Shown: positions 15,359-23,499 of the stretch, piece by piece
Layout of the letters: each line of letters opens with the position of its first letter
How positions within the stretch are numbered: the stretch's first letter is position 1
Source of the DNA: Cupriavidus sp. WGlv3
GTDB lineage: Bacteria; Pseudomonadota; Gammaproteobacteria; Burkholderiales; Burkholderiaceae
Direction of reading: 5' to 3'
Assembly (NCBI RefSeq): GCF_023952475.1
Contig: NZ_JALHRX010000001.1
Span: 62,001 to 126,000, forward strand
DNA: 64,000 nt
Notes under the pieces: generated by a model
Database searches by the model: none
What the model saw: the letters and a program-made list of their open reading frames with translations, nothing else
Told to the model about the DNA's origin: nothing
Program-made: the position numbers and the translations under genes

Positions 15359-16387
15359 ATGTGCTCCCATTCGAAGAAACTAGCCTCTCAAGGGATTCTC
15401 GTCATTCGCCTATGTGCAATGATCCTCTTGGGCCTGTGCCTTTCCTTGCCCGCATTCGCAGAGTGTCTCTTTACCACCGGCAACACATTAGGCACAGCAA
15501 CACTCACGCCGCCGGTCAAACTCAACGTACCGCGCAACACCCCTAATGGGACCATCCTCTATGATAGTAATTGGGTTACCTCGGGACCCACAACCGTAAG
15601 TTGCTCGGGCACAGGCGACTTTCAGGTCGCCCGAGGCTATGCGACTGCAATGCAGCTAGCCCAAGGTTACTCCAACGTATACCAGACCTCCGTTCAAGGC
15701 ATAGGCGTCAAGGTGGGATGGGTTAACTGGCTACAAGGTGGATCTATCAACGACGCGTCGCTAGCATGGCCACCGTTCTCAGAGACAGTTCGGTCAACAA
15801 CGTGGCCGTATGGACCCATGGGACAGTTTCGGCTTCAGCTGATCGTGATAGGACCGGTTACGACAGGAACGATCACGCTACCGAGCCTACTGGCGCAGGC
15901 ATCCTATGGTTCGCTGATCGTCAATCAGCTTCTGATAGCAGGTAATACGCAAGTTGTTGCTCCGGCTTGCTCAGTGCAAAACACCTCCGTGTTCGTCAGG
16001 CTACCGACAATCAGCGCCGCTTCCCTATCTAAGGTGGGCTCGACGTCCGAGAAAACCGGATTTCATCTTACCCTCAACTGCTCTGGGGACACTGTCGTTG
16101 CCATGACCGTCACCGATGCCACACAGCCAGGCAACGTCGGGAGCAACTTGACCTTGGGAAGTGATTCCGCCGCTTCCGGAGTGGCATTTCAGATTCTCCA
16201 CAAGGATGCGCCGATCAGTTTCGGATCAGACACTGCGGCAGCGGGTAACCCGAACCAGTTTATCGTTGGAAATTCAAGCGGTGTCGCTAGCATGGATATC
16301 CCGCTCGCTGTACGCTATATCCGCACGGGCACAGTGACACCGGGCGGGGCGACTGGCTACGCTACCTTCACAATGAGCTATCAATAA
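15359..16387 (+). CDS. Fimbrial adhesin / type 1 fimbrial protein, orphan
   Basis: A 342-aa secreted protein with a signal peptide (ending LSLPAFA, cut before ECLF at about residue 34). The C-terminal half (from about residue 200) looks like a chaperone-usher pilin domain: VVAPACSVQNTSVFVRLPTI, a second cysteine in LTLNCSG to form the pilin disulfide, and the ending TGYATFTMSYQ with the penultimate tyrosine typical of subunits that are donor-strand exchanged. The N-terminal half would be the receptor-binding lectin domain, as in FimH-type tip adhesins. No chaperone or usher gene is present, so it must depend on another locus or be non-functional. Codon use is clearly less GC-rich than its neighbours, in line with transfer. 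Confidence 0.8.
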   Translation: MCSHSKKLASQGILVIRLCAMILLGLCLSLPAFAECLFTTGNTLGTATLTPPVKLNVPRNTPNGTILYDSNWVTSGPTTVSCSGTGDFQVARGYATAMQLAQGYSNVYQTSVQGIGVKVGWVNWLQGGSINDASLAWPPFSETVRSTTWPYGPMGQFRLQLIVIGPVTTGTITLPSLLAQASYGSLIVNQLLIAGNTQVVAPACSVQNTSVFVRLPTISAASLSKVGSTSEKTGFHLTLNCSGDTVVAMTVTDATQPGNVGSNLTLGSDSAASGVAFQILHKDAPISFGSDTAAAGNPNQFIVGNSSGVASMDIPLAVRYIRTGTVTPGGATGYATFTMSYQ

Positions 16388-16502
16388 TCTGATCCCGCTG
16401 CGATGCTCGCTAACCCGAAGTCGCGCGAACCTTCATGATCCTGTTCCTGGCGGAAGCTATGACCGGGCGAGCGAATCACTGCATAGAACGCACATCCTTT
16501 TG

Positions 16503-16524
16503 CTCGAATGCATCTTGATTCGAG
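16503..16524. other. Inverted repeat downstream of the fimbrial gene
   Basis: 7-bp arms CTCGAAT and ATTCGAG flank an 8-nt loop in the otherwise empty 16388-16553 stretch. A weak T-poor terminator or a recombination scar is possible. Confidence 0.3.
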
Positions 16525-16553
16525 ATCATAAAAAGTTTAGCGTTGTTGATTCC

Positions 16554-16949
16554 TCATATTTGGATATGAATATACCTAGTGGATGTAGCGAGGAATCTGG
16601 TCACAGTGCACCGCAAAAGCGAAGGATTTGACGGCGGCCAGTTCGTACAATTTGACATCGCCGTCAAGGGCCCATGGCGCCCAGTTAGCGACTGCACCTC
16701 GAAGTCGCGCCAGAGCTCCTTGGCACGGCGCAGCACCTCGTTGATTTCCGGCGTGATCAGCCAGTCCACCGCCTCGCCGCCGCTGACAGCCGTCTTGGTC
16801 GGTATGAAGTGGATGATGCCGGCGAGGCGGTCAACCTGCAGCCAGCGGAGCTCCCTGATGTCGGTCGACCGCTGGCAGGTCAGGTAGCACAGTCGAACAC
16901 CTGCATTTCTGGGCCCGTCGGCACCTTCCCCTGCGATGCTGGGGAGCAA
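16554..16949 (-). pseudogene. Tyrosine recombinase (phage-type integrase) fragment, catalytic core part
   Basis: A 131-codon frame whose residues 18-85 read as the core of a P4/DLP12-type integrase: VRLCYLTCQRSTDIRELRW, with Arg27 as the first catalytic arginine, then VDRLAGIIHFIPTKTAVSGGE and EVLRRAKELWRDFEV. After that the similarity is lost, and the HxxR box and catalytic tyrosine are missing. The missing C-terminal part lies on the opposite strand immediately to the right, so the gene was broken and one piece inverted. It cannot make an active enzyme. Confidence 0.7.
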
Positions 16950-16959
16950 GGACTAAACC

Positions 16960-17100
16960 GTGAAGGACATCCGGGCAAAGGCTCTCACGGGCGCGAAGGA
17001 GGGGGCTATTACATCGAGGTCCTGCAGGTCGCCGGCGCGCACACGGATCGCGCGACTACCGAGGGCTACATACAAGCAGCGCGAGGTACCGGATTCGACG
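16960..17100 (+). pseudogene. Tyrosine recombinase C-terminal fragment, frameshifted
   Basis: Reading from 16960 gives VKDIRAKALTGAKEG. Shifting one base at the G run near 17000-17005 continues as YYIEVLQVAGAHTDRATTEGYI. Together these form the C-terminal end of a phage-type integrase, with the late histidine in AGAHTD and the catalytic tyrosine (codon 17067-17069) in TTEGYI. The frameshift and the opposite orientation to the core fragment show decay. The distance to tRNA-Pro fits an integrase once adjacent to its attachment site. Confidence 0.65.
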
Positions 17101-17178
17101 GTGAGTCTGCACCTCCCGGCCGCGTGAATATTGGAGGTCATCCAGAAAGATGGTCAGCGACGCTACTCCGAAGGGGCC

Positions 17179-17296
<118 letters not shown>

Positions 17297-17305
17297 AAGC
17301 AAAAG

Positions 17306-17335
17306 ATTATAACAGAAGCATTTCTCGTATGACTA
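17306..17335 (-). promoter_or_regulatory. Promoter of tRNA-Pro
   Basis: On the minus strand a perfect -10 TATAAT (17311-17306) follows TAGTCA (17335-17330) with an 18-bp spacer. The -10 is 9 bp before the tRNA 5' end. A separate promoter lets the tRNA be made independently of the merR-type gene just upstream. Confidence 0.6.
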
Positions 17336-17351
17336 GCTCCTGACGTGGAAA

Positions 17352-17777
17352 TTATCCGCGCTTTGCAATCTCGCGCAACTGCGCCAGCAGGTGCTGCACG
17401 TCGACCAGTGCGTTGCGCAGGCCGGCGATGTCGACCGACAATGTCGGCGCTTTTTCCACGCCGGCTTCCATCGATTCCTGCGTTGCCGTGGCCGCGCTGT
17501 GATGGCGGCCTTCGTCGAGGCGATTGCGCGCGCCGTTGATGGTGAAGCCCTGCTCGTAGAGCAGCTCGCGGATGCGGCGGATCAGCAGGACTTCATGGTG
17601 CTGGTAGTAGCGGCGGTTGCCGCGGCGCTTGACTGGCTTGAGCTGCGTGAACTCCTGTTCCCAGTAGCGCAGCACGTGCGGCTTGACGGCGCAAAGCTCG
17701 CTCACCTCACCGATGGTGAAGTAGCGCTTGGCCGGGATCGGCGGCAACGCGATGCGGTCGCTGGGTTTGTCCGACAT
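17352..17777 (-). CDS. MerR-family regulator linked to ihfA
   Basis: A 141-aa MerR-type protein. The winged helix is at residues 18-85 (KRYFTIGEVSELCAVKPHVLRYWEQEF followed by RRYYQHHEVLLIRRIRELL), then comes a short dimerisation helix at the C-terminus. It lacks the cysteines of metal-sensing MerR proteins. This gene conventionally sits between ihfA and tRNA-Pro in many beta- and gammaproteobacteria; its targets are not known. The gap to ihfA is 116 bp. Confidence 0.9.
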   Translation of the reverse strand: MSDKPSDRIALPPIPAKRYFTIGEVSELCAVKPHVLRYWEQEFTQLKPVKRRGNRRYYQHHEVLLIRRIRELLYEQGFTINGARNRLDEGRHHSAATATQESMEAGVEKAPTLSVDIAGLRNALVDVQHLLAQLREIAKRG

Positions 17778-17893
17778 GCAGTGTGTAGACGAGCGTCAGG
17801 CCATGCCGGCCAGGAGGTTGGCGCGCGTCACGCGCGCGCCCAGAAGAATACCGATGCCGGCCTCGGGAAGCAATCCGCCGTTCGGGTGACGGA

Positions 17894-18304
17894 TCAGCCG
17901 GCGATGCCGGCGCGTTCTTCGACCAGGCCCTTGAGCTTCTGGCTGGCGTGGAACGTCACCACGCGGCGCGCGGTGATGGGGATGACTTCGCCGGTCTTGG
18001 GATTGCGGCCGGGCCGCTGCGGCTTGTCGCGCAACTGGAAGTTGCCGAAGCCGGAAAGCTTGACGCTGTCGCCCTGCTCCAGCGCTTCGCGGATGACATC
18101 GAAGAAGGCCTCGACCATGTCCTTCGATTCACGCTTGTTCAGGCCCACCTGGTCGAACAGCATCTCGGCAAGCTCGGCCTTGGTCAGCGTGGGAACTTCG
18201 GCCGAGCGGGCGTCCGGCATTGCCTCGTCAAGGGAGGATGCCTGCCGGTCGCTCATCTCACCCAGTGCTGCAGCGGTCATGGAATTCGCGTCTCGATCAT
18301 TCAT
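17894..18304 (-). CDS. ihfA: Integration host factor subunit alpha
   Basis: The 136-aa alpha subunit of IHF, a DNA-bending heterodimer with roles in recombination, replication and transcription. The HU/IHF fold covers residues 38-130: [34 protein letters not shown] and the DNA-contacting arm [12 protein letters not shown] with its intercalating proline. The first 37 residues, rich in Asp, Ala and Ser, are an extension not found in the 99-aa E. coli protein; an internal ATG (MTAAALGEM) could shorten it. It lies 87 bp after pheT, as in other proteobacteria. Confidence 0.95.
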   Translation of the reverse strand: MNDRDANSMTAAALGEMSDRQASSLDEAMPDARSAEVPTLTKAELAEMLFDQVGLNKRESKDMVEAFFDVIREALEQGDSVKLSGFGNFQLRDKPQRPGRNPKTGEVIPITARRVVTFHASQKLKGLVEERAGIAG

Positions 18305-18391
18305 GTCGATCGCTCGAGTGTCTGTCTGGCGATCCGCCCGGGGCGAGCCCGGGCGCCCTTTTTATCGTGCCCCGTCGGTCCTGGCGACGGA

Positions 18392-20839
18392 TCAGCCGCG
18401 CAGCCGCGCCTGGAAGGCTTCAGCCAGCGCGTCGACCATGCAGCGCACCGCGCTGTCGACGGTTTCGTCCTGGAGGGTCGACCCAGTATCTTGCAAGGTC
18501 ACCCGGAACGCAAGGCTTTTCTCGTCCGCGCCGATGGCGGTGGAAGCCCCCTTGGGACGGAACTCGTCGAACAGCACCAGGCCCTGGCAGAAGCGGCCGT
18601 AACCCTGTTTTTCCAGGGCCGCGCGCATGGTGTCGAGCAGGTCCTGCACGCGTACCGATTGCTTCACGACCACGGCCAGGTCACGCACGGCGGCGGGGAA
18701 CTTGGAGATCTCGGTGTACGCCGGCAGGCCGGTGCCGCGCAGCGCGTCGAGCTGCAGTTCGAACAGCACCGGCGCATGCGCCAGCTCATATTCCTGCAGC
18801 CAGCGCGGATGCAGTTCGCCGACCACGCCCACGGGCTGGCCGTCGAGCAGCACGCGCGCGGCGCGGCCCGGGTGCAGCGCCGGGTGCGAGACCGGTTCGA
18901 AGCGCGGCACGCGCGGATGGAACAGCGCCTCGACATCGCCCTTCATGTCGAAGAAGTCGACATTGCGCGTGGCGATGCCCCACTGCTCTTCGAACGCCGG
19001 GCCGTAGGCGATGCCCGCCGCCATCATCGGCTGGTCATAGCCGGCCACGGTAAGGGCGCCGTCCCTGACCTCGGCGTCGCGATGGAACACGCGGCCCACC
19101 TCGAACAGCCGCACGCGCGCGGCCTTGCGGTTGAGGTTGTAGCGCACCTTGTCGAGCAGCCCACCGATCAGCGTCGAGCGCATCACCGCCAGCTGGCTGG
19201 CGATCGGGTTGAGCAGGCGGATCGGCTTGTCGTTGGCAGCAAAATCACGCTCCCACTTGTCTTCGACGAAGGCGAAGTTGATCACCTCCTGGTAGTCGCG
19301 TGCGGCCACGGCATGGCGCACCACGTGGGTGGAGCGGCGAGCTTCGTTGGTCGGGCGCATTTCGCTTTCGGCGACCGGCGGGCGCGCCGGGATGCGCTCG
19401 AAACCGTAGATGCGCGCGACTTCCTCGATCAGGTCTTCCTCGATCTCGATATCGAAGCGGTAGCTCGGCGGCGTGACTTCGAACACTTCGCCTTCGGCAC
19501 CCTGCGTACGCGTGAACGGCAGCTGCAGGCGCTGGAACACGTCGGCGATGGCCGCCGGCGACAGTTCGATGCCGAGCACGCGCTCGGCGCGCGCCACGCG
19601 CAGGCTGACCGGCTTGCGCACCGGCAGGTTGACCACGTGGTCGTCGACCGGGCCGGCCTGGCCACCGCAGATCTCGAGGATCAGCGCGGTGATGCGCTCG
19701 ATATGCTCGACCGTGGTGGCGTAGTCCACGCCGCGCTCGAAACGGTGTCCGGCGTCGGTCGAGAAATTGTAGCGGCGGCTGCGGCCCTGGATCGCGGCCG
19801 GCCACCAGAACGCGGCCTCAAGATAGATGTCGGTGGTGTCCAGCGTCACCGCGGTGCTGTCACCGCCCATGATGCCGGCGAGGCTTTCGATTTCCTTGTC
19901 GTCAGCGATCACGCCGACCTGCTCGTCGACCTCGATGGTATTGCCGTTCAGCAGCTTGAGCTGTTCGCCCTTGCGGCCCCAGCGCACATCCAGGCCGCCA
20001 TGGATCTTGTGCAGGTCGAACACGTGCGACGGGCGGCCCAGCTCCAGCATCACGTAGTTGGAAATATCGACCAGCGCCGACACGCTGCGTTGGCCCGAGC
20101 GCTCCAGCCGCTGCACCATCCACAGCGGCGTGGCGGCACGCGCGTTGACGCCGCGGATGATGCGGCCGGAGAAGCGGCCGCAAAGATCGGGTGCCGATAC
20201 CTTGACCGGCAGCTTGTCCTGGATCGTCACCGGCACCGGCTTCATGTCGGGCAGGTTCAGCGCGGCACCGGTCAGCGCGGATACTTCACGCGCCACGCCG
20301 TGGATCGACAGGCAATCCGCCTTGTTCGGCGTCAGCTTGATGACGAAGACCTGATCGTCGAGGTCCAGGTACTGGCGGATGCTCTGGCCGACCGTCGCGT
20401 CTTCCGGCAGCACCATCAGGCCGCCGTGGTCTTCCGACAGCTTCAGTTCGCGCGCCGAGCACAGCATGCCGTAGCTGTCGACACCACGCAGCTTGCCGAC
20501 CTTGATCTCGAACGGCTTGCCGCCGTCCTCTGCCGGGGGCAGCACCGCGCCGACCAGCGCGCACGGCACCTTGATGCCGGGCTTGACGTTGGGCGCGCCG
20601 CAGACGATCTGCAGGGTCTCGCCGGTGCCGGCATCGACCTGGCACACGTTGAGGCGGTCGGCGTTGGGATGGCGCTCGGTCGACAGCACGTGCGCGACCA
20701 CCACCTTGTCGAACGGCGGCGCGACCGGGCCCACCTCTTCCACTTCCAGGCCGGCCATGGTCAGGCTGTGCGACAGCGCGTCGGTGGAGATCTTTTCAGG
20801 GTTGGCGAAGGTGCGAAGCCAGGATTCCGAGAATTGCAT
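18392..20839 (-). CDS. pheT: Phenylalanyl-tRNA synthetase beta subunit
   Basis: The 815-aa beta chain of the (alpha-beta)2 enzyme that charges tRNA-Phe. The start at 20839 gives the conserved [11 protein letters not shown]; the long upstream frame overlaps pheS and is ignored. Domains in order: tRNA-binding OB domain (about residues 40-150, [23 protein letters not shown]), B3/B4 editing domain (about 210-400), B5 domain, catalytic-like core without active-site motifs, and the C-terminal FDX-ACB anticodon-binding domain ending at FQARLRG. It is translated from the pheS-pheT transcript with a 59-bp gap. Confidence 0.97.
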   Translation of the reverse strand: MQFSESWLRTFANPEKISTDALSHSLTMAGLEVEEVGPVAPPFDKVVVAHVLSTERHPNADRLNVCQVDAGTGETLQIVCGAPNVKPGIKVPCALVGAVLPPAEDGGKPFEIKVGKLRGVDSYGMLCSARELKLSEDHGGLMVLPEDATVGQSIRQYLDLDDQVFVIKLTPNKADCLSIHGVAREVSALTGAALNLPDMKPVPVTIQDKLPVKVSAPDLCGRFSGRIIRGVNARAATPLWMVQRLERSGQRSVSALVDISNYVMLELGRPSHVFDLHKIHGGLDVRWGRKGEQLKLLNGNTIEVDEQVGVIADDKEIESLAGIMGGDSTAVTLDTTDIYLEAAFWWPAAIQGRSRRYNFSTDAGHRFERGVDYATTVEHIERITALILEICGGQAGPVDDHVVNLPVRKPVSLRVARAERVLGIELSPAAIADVFQRLQLPFTRTQGAEGEVFEVTPPSYRFDIEIEEDLIEEVARIYGFERIPARPPVAESEMRPTNEARRSTHVVRHAVAARDYQEVINFAFVEDKWERDFAANDKPIRLLNPIASQLAVMRSTLIGGLLDKVRYNLNRKAARVRLFEVGRVFHRDAEVRDGALTVAGYDQPMMAAGIAYGPAFEEQWGIATRNVDFFDMKGDVEALFHPRVPRFEPVSHPALHPGRAARVLLDGQPVGVVGELHPRWLQEYELAHAPVLFELQLDALRGTGLPAYTEISKFPAAVRDLAVVVKQSVRVQDLLDTMRAALEKQGYGRFCQGLVLFDEFRPKGASTAIGADEKSLAFRVTLQDTGSTLQDETVDSAVRCMVDALAEAFQARLRG

Positions 20840-20898
20840 GGCGCTTCTGATCCGGTAAGTATTCTGTGTAGTCGGTGACGAGTTTGACGTTGCGCCGA

Positions 20899-21930
20899 TC
20901 AGGCGAACTGGCGCAGGAAGCGCACGTCGCCCTCGAAGAACAGGCGCAGGTCGTTGATGCCATAGCGCAGCATGGTCAGGCGCTCTAGGCCGGAGCCGAA
21001 CGCGAAACCGATATAGCGCTCGGGATCGAGGCCCATGTTGCGCAGCACGTTCGGATGCACCTGGCCCGAACCGGAGATTTCCAGCCATTTGCCGTTGCCG
21101 AAGGCCATGTCGATTTCCGCCGACGGCTCGGTGAACGGGAAGTACGACGGACGGAAGCGCACCTGTATGTCGTCGCGCTCGAAGAACTTGCGCAGGAAAT
21201 CGGTGTACACGCCCTTCAGGTCGGCAAAGCTGACGTCCTCGCCGATCCACAGGCCTTCGACCTGGTTGAACATCGGCGAATGGGTGGCGTCGCTGTCGAC
21301 GCGATAGGTACGGCCCGGGCAGATCACCTTGATCGGCGGCATCGCCTTGCCCGCGTACTTTTCCACGTGCATCTTGGCGTAGCGCACCTGCATCGGGCTG
21401 GTGTGCGTGCGCAGCAGCAGGAGCTTGTCGTCGCTGTCGCGGCCATCCACGTAGAAGGTGTCCTGCATCGAACGCGCCGGGTGGTTGTCCGGGTTGTTCA
21501 GCGCGGTGAAGTTCATCCAGTCGGTTTCGATCTCGGGGCCGTCGGCCACGTCGAAGCCGATCGAGCCGAAGATCTGCTCGACGCGCTCCCAGGTGCGCAT
21601 CACCGGATGCAGGCTGCCGCGCGCCACCGCGCGGCCCGGCAGCGTGACGTCGATGGCCTCGGCGGCCAGGCGCGCGTTCATCAGCGCGTCGGCCAGCGCC
21701 TGGCGGCGCGCCTGCAGCGCGGCTTCCACCTGCTGCTTGACCTGGTTGATGCGCGCGCCCTCGCTCTTGCGGGTCTCCGGGTCGAGCTTGCCGAGGCCCT
21801 TGAGCAGTTCGGTCAGCGCGCCGGTCTTGCCGAGGAAGCGGGCCTTCTCGTTTTCCAGCGTGGCGTTGTCATTGGCGGCGGCGAAAGCGGCCTGGGCGTC
21901 GGCGACGATTTGGTCCAGATCCTGAGACAT
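20899..21930 (-). CDS. pheS: Phenylalanyl-tRNA synthetase alpha subunit
   Basis: The 343-aa catalytic subunit. The start at 21930 ([13 protein letters not shown]) leads into the N-terminal coiled-coil arm (about residues 1-90). The class-II core follows, with motif 2 in [20 protein letters not shown] and motif 3 in [18 protein letters not shown]; the phenylalanine pocket segment [10 protein letters not shown] is present. It is the first gene of pheST, and a structured 250-bp gap separates it from rplT. Confidence 0.97.
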   Translation of the reverse strand: MSQDLDQIVADAQAAFAAANDNATLENEKARFLGKTGALTELLKGLGKLDPETRKSEGARINQVKQQVEAALQARRQALADALMNARLAAEAIDVTLPGRAVARGSLHPVMRTWERVEQIFGSIGFDVADGPEIETDWMNFTALNNPDNHPARSMQDTFYVDGRDSDDKLLLLRTHTSPMQVRYAKMHVEKYAGKAMPPIKVICPGRTYRVDSDATHSPMFNQVEGLWIGEDVSFADLKGVYTDFLRKFFERDDIQVRFRPSYFPFTEPSAEIDMAFGNGKWLEISGSGQVHPNVLRNMGLDPERYIGFAFGSGLERLTMLRYGINDLRLFFEGDVRFLRQFA

Positions 21931-22016
21931 GGCGGCGGTCGTGGAGTGTTCTGGCGTCGGCGCAACCCTGTCATGCGACAAGGCCGGCCCGACGTGGGTT
22001 GGCACTTCGTGCGGTA

Positions 22017-22070
22017 TGCGTTTCCGGATGCGGTCTCGTCAACAATCGCAAAACGGCATCCGGAAACGCA
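22017..22070 (-). promoter_or_regulatory. 15-bp inverted repeat in the pheST leader
   Basis: Perfect arms TGCGTTTCCGGATGC and GCATCCGGAAACGCA (22017-22031 and 22056-22070) enclose a 24-nt loop, directly after the rplT-side terminator. In the leftward transcript, the ATG at the end of the first arm opens a 6-codon frame (M-P-F-C-D-C) running into the loop. It could be an attenuator or an operator for pheST. Confidence 0.5.
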
Positions 22071-22103
22071 AAGAAAAACGGGGCTCGGTGAGGAGCCCCG
22101 TTT
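22071..22103 (-). terminator. Terminator between rplT and pheS
   Basis: On the minus strand an 11-bp stem (AAACGGGGCTC with GAGCCCCGTTT) is followed by TTCTTT. It lies about 80 bp after the rplT stop. Two small GACC-GCAA-GGTC tetraloop hairpins precede it. It should end or attenuate the thrS-rplT mRNA. Confidence 0.85.
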
Positions 22104-22180
22104 CAGCAGACCTTGCGGTCAGCGGTCGACCTTGCGGTCGGTGCTTGCCCGGCAGCGCTTGCGCGCCGCCGGAGCCGGCA

Positions 22181-22537
22181 TCAGGCAACGGTGGCTTTCA
22201 CCTGGTTGACGATGGCGGCAAAGGCAGGCTTGTCGTGAATAGCCATGTCCGACAGCACCTTGCGGTCCAGTTCAATCGAGGCCTTCTTCAGACCGTTCAT
22301 GAACACGCTGTAGGTCATGCCATGCTCACGCGTCGCGGCATTGATACGCGCAATCCACAGCGCGCGGAACACGCGCTTCTTGTTGCGGCGATCGCGGTAC
22401 GCGTACTGGCCGGCACGCATGACCGCCTGCTTGGCGATGCGATAGACATTATTGCGACGGCCGCGGTAACCCTTGGCAGCGTCGATAACCTTCTTGTGAC
22501 GGGCCCGTGCAGTGACCCCACGCTTTACTCGAGGCAT
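22181..22537 (-). CDS. rplT: 50S ribosomal protein L20
   Basis: A 118-aa ribosomal protein of the usual length ([18 protein letters not shown] to the C-terminus). The basic N-terminal arm threads through the 23S rRNA, and the globular C-terminal half (from about residue 60) is the part that in enterobacteria represses rpmI-rplT translation. It has 28 bp to rpmI. Confidence 0.98.
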
Positions 22538-22565
22538 GTAATTCTCCTTTCGTTGTCGTCAGGGG

Positions 22566-22763
22566 TTATGCGTAAGGCATCATCGCGCGCACCGACTTCA
22601 GGTTCGTCTCATGGACGTCCTGAGTACCGCGCAGTTGACGCTTGTTCTTGGTGGTCTTCTTGGTCAGGATGTGACGCTTGAAGGCCTGGCCACGCTTGAA
22701 CGAACCGTTCGGACGGGCAGTAAAGCGCTTGGAGGCGCTTTTCTTCGTCTTCATCTTCGGCAT
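22566..22763 (-). CDS. rpmI: 50S ribosomal protein L35
   Basis: A 65-aa basic ribosomal protein ([14 protein letters not shown]), complete and of normal length. The start is the ATG at 22763; an upstream in-frame extension to 22925 would run through the leader hairpins and is rejected. It sits between infC and rplT as in nearly all bacteria. Confidence 0.98.
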   Translation of the reverse strand: MPKMKTKKSASKRFTARPNGSFKRGQAFKRHILTKKTTKNKRQLRGTQDVHETNLKSVRAMMPYA

Positions 22764-22930
22764 GAAAAACTCCAGCTCATATGACATGCATGCAGGTGGA
22801 CGGCTTACGCCGACGCTTGCAAGACCCGCATCCACTTGTTGTTGCGCGATGGTCCTTGCGGACCCCGCGCGACTTCCGCACGAAGCAACGCCGGGATGAC
22901 TGGCATCCCGGCCGCCGCACCGCACAGGAA
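22764..22930 (-). promoter_or_regulatory. Structured leader of rpmI-rplT
   Basis: This 167-nt gap between infC and rpmI folds strongly in the leftward RNA. One hairpin has 9-bp arms (22890-22898 and 22904-22912) and a 5-nt loop. A second has GGTCC-GCAA-GGACC (22851-22864), extended by GCGCG/CGCGC arms (22844-22848 and 22866-22870). In E. coli this interval carries the L20 autoregulatory site, so the same role is plausible here. Confidence 0.5.
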
Positions 22931-23452
22931 TTACTTCTTCTTCTTGGGGGCGAGCACCATCACCATCTGGCGCCCTTCCATCTTCGGCATCTGCTCGACC
23001 TGGCCGATTTCTTCCAGGTCCGCCTTCAGGCGTTCGAGCATGCGCGCGCCGATTTCCTGGTGGGCCATCTCGCGACCACGGAACCGCAGCGTGATCTTGG
23101 TCTTGTCGCCATCTTCCAGGAAGCGCTTCAGGTTGCGCAGCTTGACGTTGTAGTCGCCATCATCCGTACCCGGCCGGAACTTGACTTCCTTGACCTGGAT
23201 GATCTTCTGCTTCAGCTTGGCCTCGTGGGCGCGCTTGGCTTCCTCGTACTTGAACTTCCCGTAATCCATGATCCGGGCGACGGGCGGAGTCGCGTTGGGG
23301 GCGATCTCAACCAGGTCCAAGTCCTTGTCCTCAGCCAGCCGCAGAGCGTCCATGAACTTGACGATGCCGAGCTGCTCGTTATCAACCCCTACCAGGCGCA
23401 GTTCAGGCGCGCTGATTTCCCGGTTGATGCGATGACCTTTGTCCGTAGCGAT
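22931..23452 (-). CDS. infC: Translation initiation factor IF-3 (non-canonical ATC start)
   Basis: IF-3 of 173 aa, which keeps ribosomal subunits apart and checks initiator tRNA and start-codon pairing. The frame begins at ATC (23452-23450). Upstream in the same frame come AAC, CGC and then a TAA stop, so no ATG, GTG or TTG is available before the conserved N-terminus [12 protein letters not shown]; the first ATG is 33 codons in and would remove half of the N-terminal domain. A GAGG site stands 9 bp before the ATC. Rare start codons let IF-3 repress its own synthesis in other bacteria. The N-domain is at about residues 8-80 and the C-domain at 85-170, ending in a lysine run. Confidence 0.95.
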   Translation of the reverse strand: MATDKGHRINREISAPELRLVGVDNEQLGIVKFMDALRLAEDKDLDLVEIAPNATPPVARIMDYGKFKYEEAKRAHEAKLKQKIIQVKEVKFRPGTDDGDYNVKLRNLKRFLEDGDKTKITLRFRGREMAHQEIGARMLERLKADLEEIGQVEQMPKMEGRQMVMVLAPKKKK

Positions 23453-23499
23453 GTTGCGTTACCTCAAGAAGACAAAAAAACAAGCCGTGCTCACCACCC

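Noticed and set aside
17948-20878. 976-codon rightward frame over ihfA and pheT
   Set aside because: Antisense shadow of pheT; composition dominated by His, Arg, Val and Asp with no recognisable motif.
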